DNA of 35,725 nucleotides from Acidobacteriaceae bacterium (GTDB lineage Bacteria; Acidobacteriota; Terriglobia; Bryobacterales; Bryobacteraceae), in assembly GCA_019244055.1 (NCBI GenBank), contig JAFATG010000018.1, positions 1 to 35,725 of the forward strand, in the 5' to 3' direction. The translations under genes and the position numbers were made by a program. This document shows positions 7,701-16,701 of this stretch, piece by piece. Positions within the stretch are counted from its first letter, which is position 1. Every line of letters starts with the position of its first letter. The notes under the pieces are model-generated. The model was not told where the DNA came from. It ran no database searches and worked only from the letters and a program-made list of their open reading frames with translations.

Positions 7701-8796
7701 CTACGGCGCAAAATATCCGAACACGTCGAGAAGCAAATGAGTTGGGTTTGAGGCAAATGCGTCGATTGACCCATTGGAGGTAGGCACGATAGCCATATTG
7801 GACGTGATCGCGCCATCCACGGCGTTCAACGTAGATACAACCGGCTGTGCCTGCCCGTCTGGCCAAAGACTCAGGTATCCCAGTGATCCCGCTGGTACCA
7901 CTGTTGCGTTCATCACGTAAGCTTTCGCGGCAGCAGGTACTGCGCAACTTCCCTTTGTAACCGGAATCACGAGTGAACCGGAGAATGGTTGCCCGTTGTT
8001 CAACCGCGTATCCAGTACGCGACAAGGCTGGAGCCCGTAGAGTGAGAGTCCACCGGTCGCCATTGGCGCAAAGTATCCGTTTATGTCCACGACCAGATCC
8101 GTGTCGCTCGATGCGTAAGCAGAGATCGCTTGATTGAGTCCTGCCGTCACAATGGCGGCGTTGGCCGTTATAGCGCCGGTCAAGGCATTGAGAGTTGAGA
8201 CCAGCGGCTGCGGCTCGCCGGTCGGCCACGCTGTAAGGTATCCGAGAACTCCCCTTGGAATTGCCGTGAAGTTCAGCGAGTACGCTTGAGCCACCGCGGG
8301 CACATTGCATGAGCTCGAGAGAACTGGAAAGCTGCGGAATTGGCCTCCGTAGAGATAGGGCCCCGAGAGCGGTCCGTTTGCCAATCTGGTATCGATCAGC
8401 CGGCACGGGCTCATCGAATAAAAAGCTAAGGAAGAGTTGTTCGCGCTCGAGACAAAATACCCATTCACATCAACGAGAACGTCGGTGTCATCGCTCGCAA
8501 ACACATTAACGCCTCCATTCGTTCCCGCTGGCAGAAGCGCGGCATCTGCTTTTATCCGCCCGTCCAGCGAATTCATAGTCGAGACCTGCGGCTGTGGCTG
8601 ACCCGCGGGCCAAAGTGTCACATATCCCAATGAACCCTTGGGCACTACCGTGAGGTTAAGTGAGTACGCCTGCGCGGTGGAAGGGATTCCGCATTGGCTA
8701 TTCGGGATATCGAACTCACGGCTAGTTCCCCCGGCGATGTACGGACCCCCAAAAGGACCGGATATATTTCGGGTGTCCACCACGCGGCAGGGCGTC
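7701..8796 (-). repeat. Three tandem protein-coding repeats of ~385 bp
   Basis: Units start at about 8796, 8411 and 8027 on the minus strand. Each encodes PCR..DTR, then SLN-or-MNATVVP-like, GxLGYLTxWPxGxxQPxVSTxN, and a final DVNGYF-like motif. The DNA has diverged well beyond the protein, so the duplication is old. Confidence 0.8.
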
Positions 8797-10274
8797 GCCG
8801 GGACAAAGCGCAGCGCGGCCGGGGCACTCACCGTGAACGCATTGGGAATCGACAGTAATTGCGTGCCAGTGGAGTTGGACAATACCAGCGAGTAGCTCCC
8901 TGGAACAGCCGTTGCCAAATTCACGGTTCCTGTAACGCGTGTTCCATCCGATGAAATCGCCAGATTTGTCGGCACGATGTCCGGCCCCGGCCCTTTGAAT
9001 CTGACCTGCATATTCGATGGGAACCCGGTACCGCTAAGCCGGATCGGACCGGTCGTCCCAACCGCGGCTTGATCGGGCGTAAGTCCAGAGACAATGATCG
9101 TGCTGCTTTGCGTGGCGGTCGTGTTTAAGAGAACCTCTACGACCGCATTACCGTTGCTGTCGTTCGCTAGAGTCGCAAAATCCAATTTGTGATTGCCGTC
9201 GAAATCGGCGACAGCTATTCCACCGCTGACAGCGTGAAGAGTCGTTGACTGTACCACCGGCGCTCCAAAACCGCCCAGGCCATTGTTGGCAAACACCAGG
9301 AGATCATTGTTCAAATCAAGTCCAACGACGTCAATACTGCCGTCATTGTTGAAGTCTCCGATGGCGAGCGGTATGCCGTAAAGGAAGAATCCGTTATCTA
9401 CGCGCATCAGATTGCTCGTGAAAACACCTGAGCCTTGATTCAGAGCCGCATCGAAGGCGTAGAACTCCTCGTTCATGATGATGTCGGCTGCTCCATCGCC
9501 ATTCAAGTCTGCAAAGTAGTAATTGCTAACGATGGGCGCGCCGGTAACGTATGTAACCGGGTTTGCCAAGTACCCATTCCCCTGATTGATAAGCACCGAA
9601 AAGGACCCGTCGCTGTTATTTGTGACTATGTCAGCTAAGCTATCTCCGTTTACGTCGTCCGCGTACAGCGCGCTATCCCCGCAGCAATCAAAGGCGTTGG
9701 CTGGCGCTGAAAAACTCGATAAATACGCGAGGGTTCCATCGCCCTGATTGGAGAATATCTGGTTCCACGGCTGACAACAGCCGTTCGTATTTGTGTTGTA
9801 CGATACTGCCACGTCTATGCGACCGTCCCCATTGAAATCTCCAGTCGCCATGGTTTTAGCACGCAATCCTAGTAAGAGTGGACTATCTGGGAGAAAGATC
9901 CCGTCACCGCGATTCAGCAGAATATGTAATCCCGCTGGGTTATCAGCAAGGGCGACAATATCCAACTTACTATCTTGATTTAGGTCAATTGCCGCAACTG
10001 CTCCACCACTTGAACCGATGTTGTAGATTACTGGCGGTGCAAATCCACCGCTGCCGTTATTGAGCAGCACGGCAACTCCGTTCGCAAGCGCCACCACCAA
10101 ATCAGGCTTGCTGTCTCCATTCAGATCGGCTGCAATGATCGCCTGCTGAGGAACTATACCCTGGGGAGCTAATTTTGTTTGAAGGTTGTAAGGGACCGGC
10201 GCTCCAAATTGGATCTGCGCTGATGCGGCACTCACGAATCCAAACGCAATTCCTACCGCACAACAGAACCGCAT
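7701..10274 (-). CDS. Secreted FG-GAP/VCBS repeat protein with IPT domain and triple C-terminal repeat
   Basis: An 857-residue exported protein. The signal peptide is FCCAVGIAFGFVSAASA. Residues ~25-385 hold about seven FG-GAP/VCBS blades with Ca-binding-like loops (DLNGDSKPDLV, DFNGDGRIDVA, DVNGDSLADIV, DLNGDGAADII, DFNNDGSIDVV, DFDGNHKLDFA), forming a beta-propeller. An IPT/TIG-like domain (~395-485, TIIVSGLTPDQAAVGTTGP) follows. Three ~128-residue repeats then start PCR(V/L)(V/I/L)DTR near residues 493, 621 and 749 and close with (V/L)D(V/I)(N/F)GYF. Such proteins usually act in surface adhesion or carbohydrate contact. No enzyme motif or anchor is visible. It lies 82 bp downstream of the LytTR regulator on the same strand and could be its target or simply a neighbour. 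The ribosome site is weak. Confidence 0.88.
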   Translation of the reverse strand: MRFCCAVGIAFGFVSAASAQIQFGAPVPYNLQTKLAPQGIVPQQAIIAADLNGDSKPDLVVALANGVAVLLNNGSGGFAPPVIYNIGSSGGAVAAIDLNQDSKLDIVALADNPAGLHILLNRGDGIFLPDSPLLLGLRAKTMATGDFNGDGRIDVAVSYNTNTNGCCQPWNQIFSNQGDGTLAYLSSFSAPANAFDCCGDSALYADDVNGDSLADIVTNNSDGSFSVLINQGNGYLANPVTYVTGAPIVSNYYFADLNGDGAADIIMNEEFYAFDAALNQGSGVFTSNLMRVDNGFFLYGIPLAIGDFNNDGSIDVVGLDLNNDLLVFANNGLGGFGAPVVQSTTLHAVSGGIAVADFDGNHKLDFATLANDSNGNAVVEVLLNTTATQSSTIIVSGLTPDQAAVGTTGPIRLSGTGFPSNMQVRFKGPGPDIVPTNLAISSDGTRVTGTVNLATAVPGSYSLVLSNSTGTQLLSIPNAFTVSAPAALRFVPATPCRVVDTRNISGPFGGPYIAGGTSREFDIPNSQCGIPSTAQAYSLNLTVVPKGSLGYVTLWPAGQPQPQVSTMNSLDGRIKADAALLPAGTNGGVNVFASDDTDVLVDVNGYFVSSANNSSLAFYSMSPCRLIDTRLANGPLSGPYLYGGQFRSFPVLSSSCNVPAVAQAYSLNFTAIPRGVLGYLTAWPTGEPQPLVSTLNALTGAITANAAIVTAGLNQAISAYASSDTDLVVDINGYFAPMATGGLSLYGLQPCRVLDTRLNNGQPFSGSLVIPVTKGSCAVPAAAKAYVMNATVVPAGSLGYLSLWPDGQAQPVVSTLNAVDGAITSNMAIVPTSNGSIDAFASNPTHLLLDVFGYFAP

Positions 10275-10356
10275 TCTCTGATCGTTACAGAAGAATCGAC
10301 CAGATGAACTAAGGATTATTCTGAATTCGTCGGTCTCTCCATTCGCTTGGAACGGC

Positions 10357-11103
10357 TCATCTCTCTCCCATCAACTCCTTCAATCGCACAAATCCTGCCC
10401 GGCTCACCGGGACTTGCGCGCCATTGGACAAAATCGCCAGGCGCGTATCTTTTGTATACGGCTCAATATTCCGCACGCGCTCGAGATTCACCAGAAACGA
10501 CCGGTGTACCCGCACAAAACGCCCCGGGTCGAGCGATTCTGAGAGACTCGTGATCGTCTGCTGCTTCAAATAGCTCTTTCCGCCAGTATGCAAGGCGATG
10601 TAATCGTCCTGTGCTTCGGCATAATCGAGCTGGTCCACTGGGATGACGTGCACCCGTGTCCCGTCTTTCACCACCAGGCGCTGCGCATACTGCCCCGGCG
10701 GCTGCGCTGCATTTTTTAATTCGCTTGCGCTAACTGCTTGCATCTTCTCTCCCAATCTCCGCCGCACCCGCTGCATCGCCACGCGAAAGCGCTCCGCATC
10801 AAACGGCTTCAACAGATAATCGACCGCCGCCGCATCGAAGGCTTTCATGGCGTATTGGTCATAGGCGGTCACAAATACCACGGCAATGTCGGTTCCTATG
10901 AGCTCCAGCACTTCAAAGCCGTCTAGTTTCGGCATTTGCACATCCAGAAAAATCAAATCCGGCTTGCGCTCGCTGACGAATTTGACTGCGTCGAATCCAT
11001 TCGTAGATTCTCCAATAACCTGCACGTCCTCTTCGCTGTTCAGATATTCGCGCAAGATCTGCCGCGCAAGTTCCTCGTCGTCCACAATCGCTGCGCGAAT
11101 CAC
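10357..11103 (-). CDS. LytTR-family response regulator
   Basis: A 248-residue regulator. The N-terminal receiver has D8/D9, phospho-acceptor D54 (LIFLDVQMP), the T/A switch region FVTAYDQYAMKAF and Lys in DYLLKPFD. The C-terminal LytTR DNA-binding domain (~140-245) shows RLVVKDGTRVHVIP, DDYIALHTGGKSYL, LDPGRFVRVHRSFLVNL and VPVSRAGFVRLKELM, all typical. The start is GTG 11103, because GTGA overlaps the kinase stop (TGA 11102-11100) and GGAG lies just upstream. A longer frame to 11130 would run into the kinase gene. It is the last gene of a four-gene envelope-stress-like operon. LytTR regulators usually control wall, membrane or exported functions. Confidence 0.93.
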   Translation of the reverse strand: MIRAAIVDDEELARQILREYLNSEEDVQVIGESTNGFDAVKFVSERKPDLIFLDVQMPKLDGFEVLELIGTDIAVVFVTAYDQYAMKAFDAAAVDYLLKPFDAERFRVAMQRVRRRLGEKMQAVSASELKNAAQPPGQYAQRLVVKDGTRVHVIPVDQLDYAEAQDDYIALHTGGKSYLKQQTITSLSESLDPGRFVRVHRSFLVNLERVRNIEPYTKDTRLAILSNGAQVPVSRAGFVRLKELMGER

Positions 11104-12146
11104 GCGTGCTCCGGCTCCTTTCCTCCACACGGCAGGGACAGGATTACCCGATATGTCTTGTCGCCCACCTCAATTTGCAACCGGGCAGCGCCTCCGTATC
11201 GCGCCTCCAGCCGGTTTCGGACGCTTACCAAACCGAACCCGGTCCTGCGCGTCGCTGGTGCATCCGGGTCGAACGGATTTTCCACCACCACGCGCAGATT
11301 CTGTCCATTTCGCCGTCCGGTCAGGGCAATCTCCCCGCCATCCACCAGGGTTGCAATGCCATGTTTAATCGCGTTCTCGACAAGTGGCTGCACGAGGAGC
11401 GGCGGCACGTCGCAATCCGCGCACCCCGAGTCGAAATCTTGCGCAATCCGCAGACGCTGCCCGAACCGCACCTGCTCCACTTCCAGGTATGTCGTCAGAA
11501 GCGCCAGCTCTTCCGCAAAAGGAATACTCACCCGCTCTCCCAACCGGAGCGAATTTCGCAGGAAATCCGACAGCCGGATGCACATGTCGCGTGCCCTCGC
11601 CGGATCCACGCTTGTCAACGCGCTGATCGAATTCAGGCTGTTGAACAGAAAGTGTGGATTCACCTGCGCCTTGAGCGCCTTCAATTCCGATTCGCGCGAC
11701 AGCAATTCCGCCCGCTTCGACCGTTCCATCGCGATCCACAGATGGTGCAACGTTATCGAGAGCAGGTAGAGCAGCCAGCACATCCCGCCCAGTACCGGAA
11801 CGGCCGGCAAAAATCGGGCCTCGAGACCCGGAAACACCACGTTCAGCGCCTTTGCAAGCACATGCGCGAATGCCAAGACCACAGCGCTGGCGAACATGGC
11901 CGCAATGCCCATCCGGAAGCGCACTCTCCAAGCCGAAATCGATCCGGGCGGCGAAGACCGAGCCACAAACCAAGCCGACAAGCAGACCACGGCCAAAGCA
12001 ATCGTGATTGGCGCGGTGATCGCTACCGTTTCCGCCAGGTTGAAATGGCCGGCAACCGCGAGCATGAACCCCAGCATCGCTCCCAGTACTGTCCAGACGG
12101 ACAGGTACTGCAACACGTGCTTCCAGCTCTTCAATAGCGGATGCAT
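11100..12146 (-). CDS. LytS/YehU-type membrane histidine kinase
   Basis: A 348-residue inner-membrane kinase. Four predicted membrane helices lie at roughly residues 14-33, 38-62, 79-98 and 111-138, with no large periplasmic domain. The His_kinase (PF06580-like) box is KAQVNPHFLFNSLNSI, with the phospho-accepting His in NPHF. The ATPase part has VQPLVENAIKHG and GFGLVSVRNRLEARYG. This kinase class pairs with LytTR regulators, and the downstream gene overlaps by GTGA, so the pair is clear. The two genes upstream encode LiaF-like membrane proteins, suggesting sensing through intramembrane partners rather than its own extracellular domain. Confidence 0.92.
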   Translation of the reverse strand: MHPLLKSWKHVLQYLSVWTVLGAMLGFMLAVAGHFNLAETVAITAPITIALAVVCLSAWFVARSSPPGSISAWRVRFRMGIAAMFASAVVLAFAHVLAKALNVVFPGLEARFLPAVPVLGGMCWLLYLLSITLHHLWIAMERSKRAELLSRESELKALKAQVNPHFLFNSLNSISALTSVDPARARDMCIRLSDFLRNSLRLGERVSIPFAEELALLTTYLEVEQVRFGQRLRIAQDFDSGCADCDVPPLLVQPLVENAIKHGIATLVDGGEIALTGRRNGQNLRVVVENPFDPDAPATRRTGFGLVSVRNRLEARYGGAARLQIEVGDKTYRVILSLPCGGKEPEHA

Positions 12147-12157
12147 CGCACGCTGGT

Positions 12158-13018
12158 TCAGTTCTCAATTTCGACTGAACTAAATGCCGAGTAGCCGGTA
12201 ACTACCAACCATGGCGTTTCCGTTCCTGTCGTCGGCGGAATGGTTTTATCTTCGATGTTGCCCAAGATGCTCGAGGCGGGCATACTCACACGCCACGTCT
12301 CCGGAATGCGTATCTTCACGGCGGCGAAAGTCGCTCTCACTTCTACCGTAGCCGACCGTGCCGGATTGCTGATCACAGCGCGCCGCAGATCCATCTCAAC
12401 GTTTCCCATGAAAGCCACAATCACGCCGCCCTGAAAATTCTGCGTATCCAGCTTGCGATTGATCGAGCCCAGCATCGCCACATCGTTGATTTGATCTGAA
12501 TTGCCGAGCGATATCTGGTCTGGCCCCTGGACTGTTGGAGGAACGAAGCCTACCGCAGGCCGATGGATGCGTAACTCCAGGGCTTTGACCAGGGCGGCCG
12601 TTCCCACAGTGACTAGCACTAGCGCCGGAATCCAACTATCGTTTCTCGTTCTGACGTGAACCAGCCCGAGGGTAAACAATAGCGCAACGGAACCAAAGAG
12701 AACGAACACGACCCCCATTGCACGCTCCGCCGGATGCGAATTCTCCCTCTCCACGAGTCTTCCTACACCGATGCACAGCGGAATCAGGGGCCAGAATGCC
12801 CACACATTCGGAATCGGTAGGAATCCCAGACAATTCAGGAACAGCAGAATCCCCGCGCCGATCAGGCACACGGCCACAACCAGCGGCGGTCCACCCGCTC
12901 TGTTTCTTCTTTGCCGCCGGCGAAGCCAACGCTGGTCACGTTCGCTGAGCCCGGAGTAACGCAACCAGTCGTTCGGGTTGTCCGGTTGCGGCGGCTGTCC
13001 GGGAACTTGATCAGCCAT
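12158..13018 (-). CDS. LiaF-like membrane protein (DUF5668 plus cell-wall-active-antibiotic-response domain)
   Basis: A 286-residue protein. A polar N-terminus ending in RDQRWLRRRQRRNRAGG is followed by about four hydrophobic helices (~45-150). The first pair, GAGILLFLNCLGFLPIPNVWAFWPLIPLCIG, is typical of DUF5668/LiaF-TM. The C-terminal beta-rich domain (~185-286: DVAMLGSINRKL, GGVIVAFMGNVEMDLR, VEVRATFAAVKIRIPETWRV, GYSAFSSVEI) matches the LiaF C-terminal/DUF2154-like fold. In Firmicutes LiaF inhibits the LiaS kinase and senses envelope damage. Here the kinase 11 bp downstream is LytS-type. It overlaps the upstream small DUF5668 gene by 8 nt. Confidence 0.88.
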   Translation of the reverse strand: MADQVPGQPPQPDNPNDWLRYSGLSERDQRWLRRRQRRNRAGGPPLVVAVCLIGAGILLFLNCLGFLPIPNVWAFWPLIPLCIGVGRLVERENSHPAERAMGVVFVLFGSVALLFTLGLVHVRTRNDSWIPALVLVTVGTAALVKALELRIHRPAVGFVPPTVQGPDQISLGNSDQINDVAMLGSINRKLDTQNFQGGVIVAFMGNVEMDLRRAVISNPARSATVEVRATFAAVKIRIPETWRVSMPASSILGNIEDKTIPPTTGTETPWLVVTGYSAFSSVEIEN

Positions 13019-13265
13019 TCCGTTTAGGCTCCCGCTGTTCTAGCGAATAGCTCCGCGCGTTCGACGCGACGGTTTCTTCGGCCGGCGTAGTCAACTCGCT
13101 CAGGCCGACCAGAATCACAACCGCAGGCCATAAATTCTGAATGCGATCGAACGACAGCAGCCCGAGCCCGTTCGCAAGCACCAACAATACGCCCGTGAAC
13201 ATAAGTACCACCGGCACAGCCACGCTCTGCCAGCCCAGGTTCCAAATCGCTCTCTTGCGTTCCAT
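13011..13265 (-). CDS. Small DUF5668/LiaF-TM-like membrane protein
   Basis: An 84-residue protein with two membrane helices (VAVPVVLMFTGVLLVLANGL and IQNLWPAVVILVGLSEL) and short polar ends. The pattern G-hydrophobic-L.NGLGLL....I..LWP..VI..GL matches the LiaF-TM module of the next gene, so the two may pack together. The stop overlaps the start of the LiaF-like gene by 8 nt. It is the first gene of the operon, with the promoter in the 135-bp gap before the divergent Asp-box gene. Confidence 0.82.
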   Translation of the reverse strand: MERKRAIWNLGWQSVAVPVVLMFTGVLLVLANGLGLLSFDRIQNLWPAVVILVGLSELTTPAEETVASNARSYSLEQREPKRNG

Positions 13266-13400
13266 CGTCTTACCTCTTACCTCGCTTTCGATCCTAAAGG
13301 CTGTACTGCTTTCACGCAGCCCGAAATCGGCGAATCACCGGAAATCACCGATGAATGCCCCGTTGCCGAGCGCCAATGCGCTACAGTCCGTAAAGGCCGA

Positions 13401-14423
13401 ATGCTCCTGGTTCTTGCTGCTGCCGCCTTTTCCTGGATTCCGCAAGTGAGTAATACGACTGCGAGCCTTCGCGGCCTCGACGCGGTTTCCTCTAAGATAG
13501 TCTGGGCCAGCGGAACGCAGGCAACTTGGCTCCGGACCATCGACGGAGGATTGCATTGGCAAGCCGGTACGGTCGCCGGCGCCGAATCGCTCGATTTCCG
13601 CGATGTCGCCGCCTTCGATGCTGTTACGGCCTTTCTGCTATCGAGCGGCCCAGGCGCTCAGTCGCGCATTTATCAAACCATTGACGGCGGCCGCAACTGG
13701 AGGCTGCTCTTCACAAATCCCGACACGGACGGCTTCTTCGACGCGATCTCATTCTGGGATCGGCGGCACGGAATCGTCCTCGGTGACCCTGTCAACGGCA
13801 AATTCACCATCTTCACAACCGACGATGCCGGTCGTTCGTGGCAGCGTCGGCCAACGCGATCCGCGCTCCCGAATGAAGGCGCATTCGCTGCTAGCGGCAC
13901 ATGCCTTGTCGTTCAAAGCTGCAGCAAGGCGTGGTTCGCAACGGGTGGTGCCGCTGCTCGGGTGTTTCTCAGCACGGATCGCGGCCGTAGTTGGACGGTA
14001 TCTTCGACCCCTCTCAGTGGTGCCACTTCATCGGCCGGCATCTTTTCACTCGCCTTCAGCGATTCGCTGCATGGCATCGCTGTGGGCGGCGATTACACCA
14101 AACCCGACGTTCGCGCCCGCACCGTCGCGATCACAACAGACGGCGGCAAATCGTGGAGCACCGCGAAGCAGGAACTCTTCGGTTATCGTTCGGCAGTTAC
14201 GTTCATTCGGAGCCAGCCCGGGACGATCGTTGCCGTAGGCACGAACGGATCCGACATTTCTTTCGACGCCGGCGCGACGTGGATTGAATTCTCCTCAACA
14301 CCCTTCAACGCGGTCACCTCCGCTCCAGACGGCTCCATGTGGGCTGTTGGTCCAAAGGGCGTTATCGCCAAGCTCGCCCGCACGCCAAACGGGCAATCAC
14401 GCGCGTCGCGCGTGTCTCCGTAG
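13401..14423 (+). CDS. Exported Asp-box beta-propeller protein (Ycf48/sialidase-like)
   Basis: A 340-residue exported protein. The signal peptide is LLVLAAAAFSWIPQVS. It carries about six Asp-box (BNR) motifs of the form (S/T)xDxGxxW: TIDGGLHW, TIDGGRNW, TDDAGRSW, STDRGRSW, TTDGGKSW and SFDAGATW. This predicts a six- or seven-bladed propeller like the photosystem II assembly factor Ycf48/HCF136 homologues common in non-photosynthetic soil bacteria. No catalytic Arg triad of sialidases is evident, so a binding or assembly role is more likely. It is divergent from the LiaF-like operon, and its end overlaps the convergent DUF2306 gene by 27 nt. A Cys pair in TCLVVQSC may form a disulfide. Confidence 0.85.
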   Translation: MLLVLAAAAFSWIPQVSNTTASLRGLDAVSSKIVWASGTQATWLRTIDGGLHWQAGTVAGAESLDFRDVAAFDAVTAFLLSSGPGAQSRIYQTIDGGRNWRLLFTNPDTDGFFDAISFWDRRHGIVLGDPVNGKFTIFTTDDAGRSWQRRPTRSALPNEGAFAASGTCLVVQSCSKAWFATGGAAARVFLSTDRGRSWTVSSTPLSGATSSAGIFSLAFSDSLHGIAVGGDYTKPDVRARTVAITTDGGKSWSTAKQELFGYRSAVTFIRSQPGTIVAVGTNGSDISFDAGATWIEFSSTPFNAVTSAPDGSMWAVGPKGVIAKLARTPNGQSRASRVSP

Positions 14424-15035
14424 CCACCACTCCACAACCAGCAGGTTCGGAATCCAACATAACCACGCAACGGTGATGTAGGCCGCGTGAAAGCTTAATC
14501 GCCCTGCGACCATCAGCAGCGGCAATTCGTTTCGCAACGTCACGGCCGCAAATGCCAGCGAGAAACTGCGCATGGCCCATTCGCGATGCAGAGCGAAGCG
14601 ATACTGCCGCGCGCGCCAGTAAGCCATCCACCCCGTCGCAAACCAGATCGCTGCTAATAACCCAAAGCCAACGTGCGTAGGCCATCCCTCTTCCGAGAAA
14701 AAGGCGAGCCCGAATCCCGCGACGGAAGCCACGCCGACCGCCACCAAATACACCCGCCCCAGCCAGCGATGTAGTTCCGGGCGGCGCGCGCGAAATCTCC
14801 CCCAGAACTGCCAGGGGCCGGTCAATAGCGCGATGGCGCCTCCGGCCGCATGCACCTGCAGCAATAACAAGTGCTCGCTGAAATGCCCTGAAGTCGGCGG
14901 AATGAATAGAAAACGTACGATCGCGTAACCGGCAACCCCGATCGACATGACCGCGATCGTCCATCGAAGGCCTCGGTCCGGTTCCGTCCTCTTTCGCTTC
15001 TGCCTCGCCTCCGTGACGCTCGCGCTTGACATCAT
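14397..15035 (-). CDS. DUF2306-like integral membrane protein
   Basis: About 212 residues with four or five membrane helices: WTIAVMSIGVAGYAIVRFLF, LLLQVHAAGGAIALLTGPWQFW, VYLVAVGVASVAGFGLAFF, GFGLLAAIWFATGWMAYW and YITVAWLCWIPNLLVVEWWL. The ELHRWLGRVYL and HREWAMRSFSL segments between helices, with conserved His, fit DUF2306 and cytochrome-b561-like predicted proteins; heme binding is only a guess. The start is uncertain. ATG 15035 avoids overlap with the divergent gene at 15088, but ATG 15089 (18 residues longer) and GTG/ATG 15149 are also open. No clear ribosome site is seen at any of them. It converges on and overlaps the Asp-box gene. Confidence 0.8.
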   Translation of the reverse strand: MMSSASVTEARQKRKRTEPDRGLRWTIAVMSIGVAGYAIVRFLFIPPTSGHFSEHLLLLQVHAAGGAIALLTGPWQFWGRFRARRPELHRWLGRVYLVAVGVASVAGFGLAFFSEEGWPTHVGFGLLAAIWFATGWMAYWRARQYRFALHREWAMRSFSLAFAAVTLRNELPLLMVAGRLSFHAAYITVAWLCWIPNLLVVEWWLRRHARRA

Positions 15036-15087
15036 AGGTGGAACCACCGGTGTTCCGGCGGCTTCTAAGTAAGATGGTAAGCTGCGC

Positions 15088-16701
15088 ATGGGCTCGATTT
15101 GGCGTTTCTCGACCGTGGCGGCGCTCAGTCTCTGCGCTGGTATCTGCACAGCACAGGTGGTGAATTACAGCGGGCCTCTAACAAGCGCGAATCCAGCCGG
15201 GCACAACCGCTATACGGTCTCCGGTTCCGTGGTCAACGCCGTAACCGGCGAACCTGTGCGCCGTGCTCTTGTCCGCCTACAAGGCCCCGAGCAGCACAGC
15301 GCCTTCACCGGGGCAGACGGGCGTTTCGAAATTCCAAATGTTCTTGAGGGCAGCTACATGCCGAACGCGCAGCGGCCCGGATTCTTTGAGGAACAGCCAA
15401 GAAACGGTTTGATCCAGCCTCGAATGTTCGTGGTCAGCGCAAGCATCGCTCCGTTGGTCCTGAAGCTCTCACCCGAATCCGCTCTCCAGGGCCACGCAGG
15501 AGACGATAAAGGCGAACCAATCGAAGACCTACAGATTCAGCTCGTCCAGCCCCAGATCATCAGCGGCAGAAGATCGTTGCAACCGGCGCAGATGGCTACC
15601 ACCGACGAAAACGGCGATTTCCTGATCGAAGGGCTCCAACCTGGCGAGTATCTCGTCCGTTCCTTACAGAGGCCGGTTGAGGAATTGTTCAACGTTTTCC
15701 AACACCGCGGCGAAGTGTATCCTCAACGGTATTATCCGGATGCGGTGGATCTCTCCTCCGCTCAACCGCTTGCGATAAGACCCGGTGAGACTGCACGCGC
15801 TGATTTCAAGCTTTCTCCTGTTCCTGCTTTCCGCGTCAGCGGTGTCGCCGGACCCGCGCCCAACGGGGCGATGATCAGCGTCGAGGATGAAACCGGGCAA
15901 GAGGTCGGCATGAACAGCTTCGGCCCTGGAAACGGCCGGTGGGTGACCCCTTTACTTCCTTCGGGCTCCTGGACGATTTCGTTCCGTACCAATGGAGCGC
16001 CCAACGGCGGCGAATACTTTGGCCGCGTATCGGTCAACGTCGATAATGCCGAAGTTCGCAACCTACAAGTTCCCTTAGCGTCCGTGCCGTCCATTCCTGT
16101 CCAGGTTCTCAATGGACCGGAAACGGGTCAGCCGAATTTGCAGCTCAGGCTCATCTCGCGCAGTACCAACCAGAACGGCCAATCCGAGTTCTACGCCGGC
16201 ATCGATCAGAAGCATCCGTCGGGACCGTTGGTCATCCAGGGCGCTCTTCCGGGAAACTACCGAGTCGTGGCCCAGGCGGGTGGCCCCTATTGCGTGGCCT
16301 CTGTCTCCTCCGGCGGAACGGATTTTTCGAACAACGATCTCGTCATCAGCCCAGGTTCCAATCCCGCCCCGTTACAAGTGAGCCTTCGCTCCGATTGCGC
16401 CGAGCTCAACTTGCAAATGCGCTCTGCTGACACGAACGCCCACGCCTCTTTGCTTCTCGTCTCGGATTCCAATGTCTTTGAGCCGAGACCCATGATGGTG
16501 CAAGCCGGAGCCTCTTTCGGTGGCGGAACTCTGCCTCCCGGCAACTACCGGCTCTACACCGTCGCTGATCTGTCGAACCTCGAGTACATGAATCCTGAAG
16601 CGCTGCGGAATCTGAGCGCGCAAGAGATCACGCTCGCGCCTAATCAAAAAGCTACCGTCACAATCGACGTGCCTGGTGAGGGCGGCTCCAATGCGCAATA
16701 G
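15088..16701 (+). CDS. Exported carboxypeptidase-regulatory-like domain protein
   Basis: A 537-residue exported protein with signal peptide WRFSTVAALSLCAGICTAQ. Residues ~43-110 form a carboxypeptidase-regulatory-like beta sandwich (YTVSGSVVNAVTGEPVRRAL, TGADGRFEIPNVLEGSY). A second such unit is at ~130-200 (GHAGDDKGEPIEDLQIQLVQ, TTDENGDFLIEGLQPGEYLV), and further beta-rich segments with GNYRV and LPPGNYRLYTV follow. There is no peptidase domain. In Acidobacteriota these domains occur in TonB-receptor-like or stand-alone surface proteins. The stop overlaps the start of a similar gene by 11 nt, so the two are co-translated and probably work as a pair. Confidence 0.85.
   Translation: MGSIWRFSTVAALSLCAGICTAQVVNYSGPLTSANPAGHNRYTVSGSVVNAVTGEPVRRALVRLQGPEQHSAFTGADGRFEIPNVLEGSYMPNAQRPGFFEEQPRNGLIQPRMFVVSASIAPLVLKLSPESALQGHAGDDKGEPIEDLQIQLVQPQIISGRRSLQPAQMATTDENGDFLIEGLQPGEYLVRSLQRPVEELFNVFQHRGEVYPQRYYPDAVDLSSAQPLAIRPGETARADFKLSPVPAFRVSGVAGPAPNGAMISVEDETGQEVGMNSFGPGNGRWVTPLLPSGSWTISFRTNGAPNGGEYFGRVSVNVDNAEVRNLQVPLASVPSIPVQVLNGPETGQPNLQLRLISRSTNQNGQSEFYAGIDQKHPSGPLVIQGALPGNYRVVAQAGGPYCVASVSSGGTDFSNNDLVISPGSNPAPLQVSLRSDCAELNLQMRSADTNAHASLLLVSDSNVFEPRPMMVQAGASFGGGTLPPGNYRLYTVADLSNLEYMNPEALRNLSAQEITLAPNQKATVTIDVPGEGGSNAQ

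Noticed and set aside
8027-8796. Tandem repeats as a possible CRISPR or satellite array
   Set aside because: The unit is ~385 bp, in frame, and encodes a diverged protein repeat within one secreted protein.
11106-12137. A 343-codon plus-strand open frame opposite the LytS-type kinase
   Set aside because: It is rich in Arg, His, Gln and Pro with no domain and no ribosome site. It is the mirror of a clear kinase gene in GC-rich DNA.
14397-14423. Overlap of the Asp-box gene and the DUF2306 gene as a sign of a wrong gene call
   Set aside because: Both proteins have clear families and the convergent overlap is only 27 nt, which is common.
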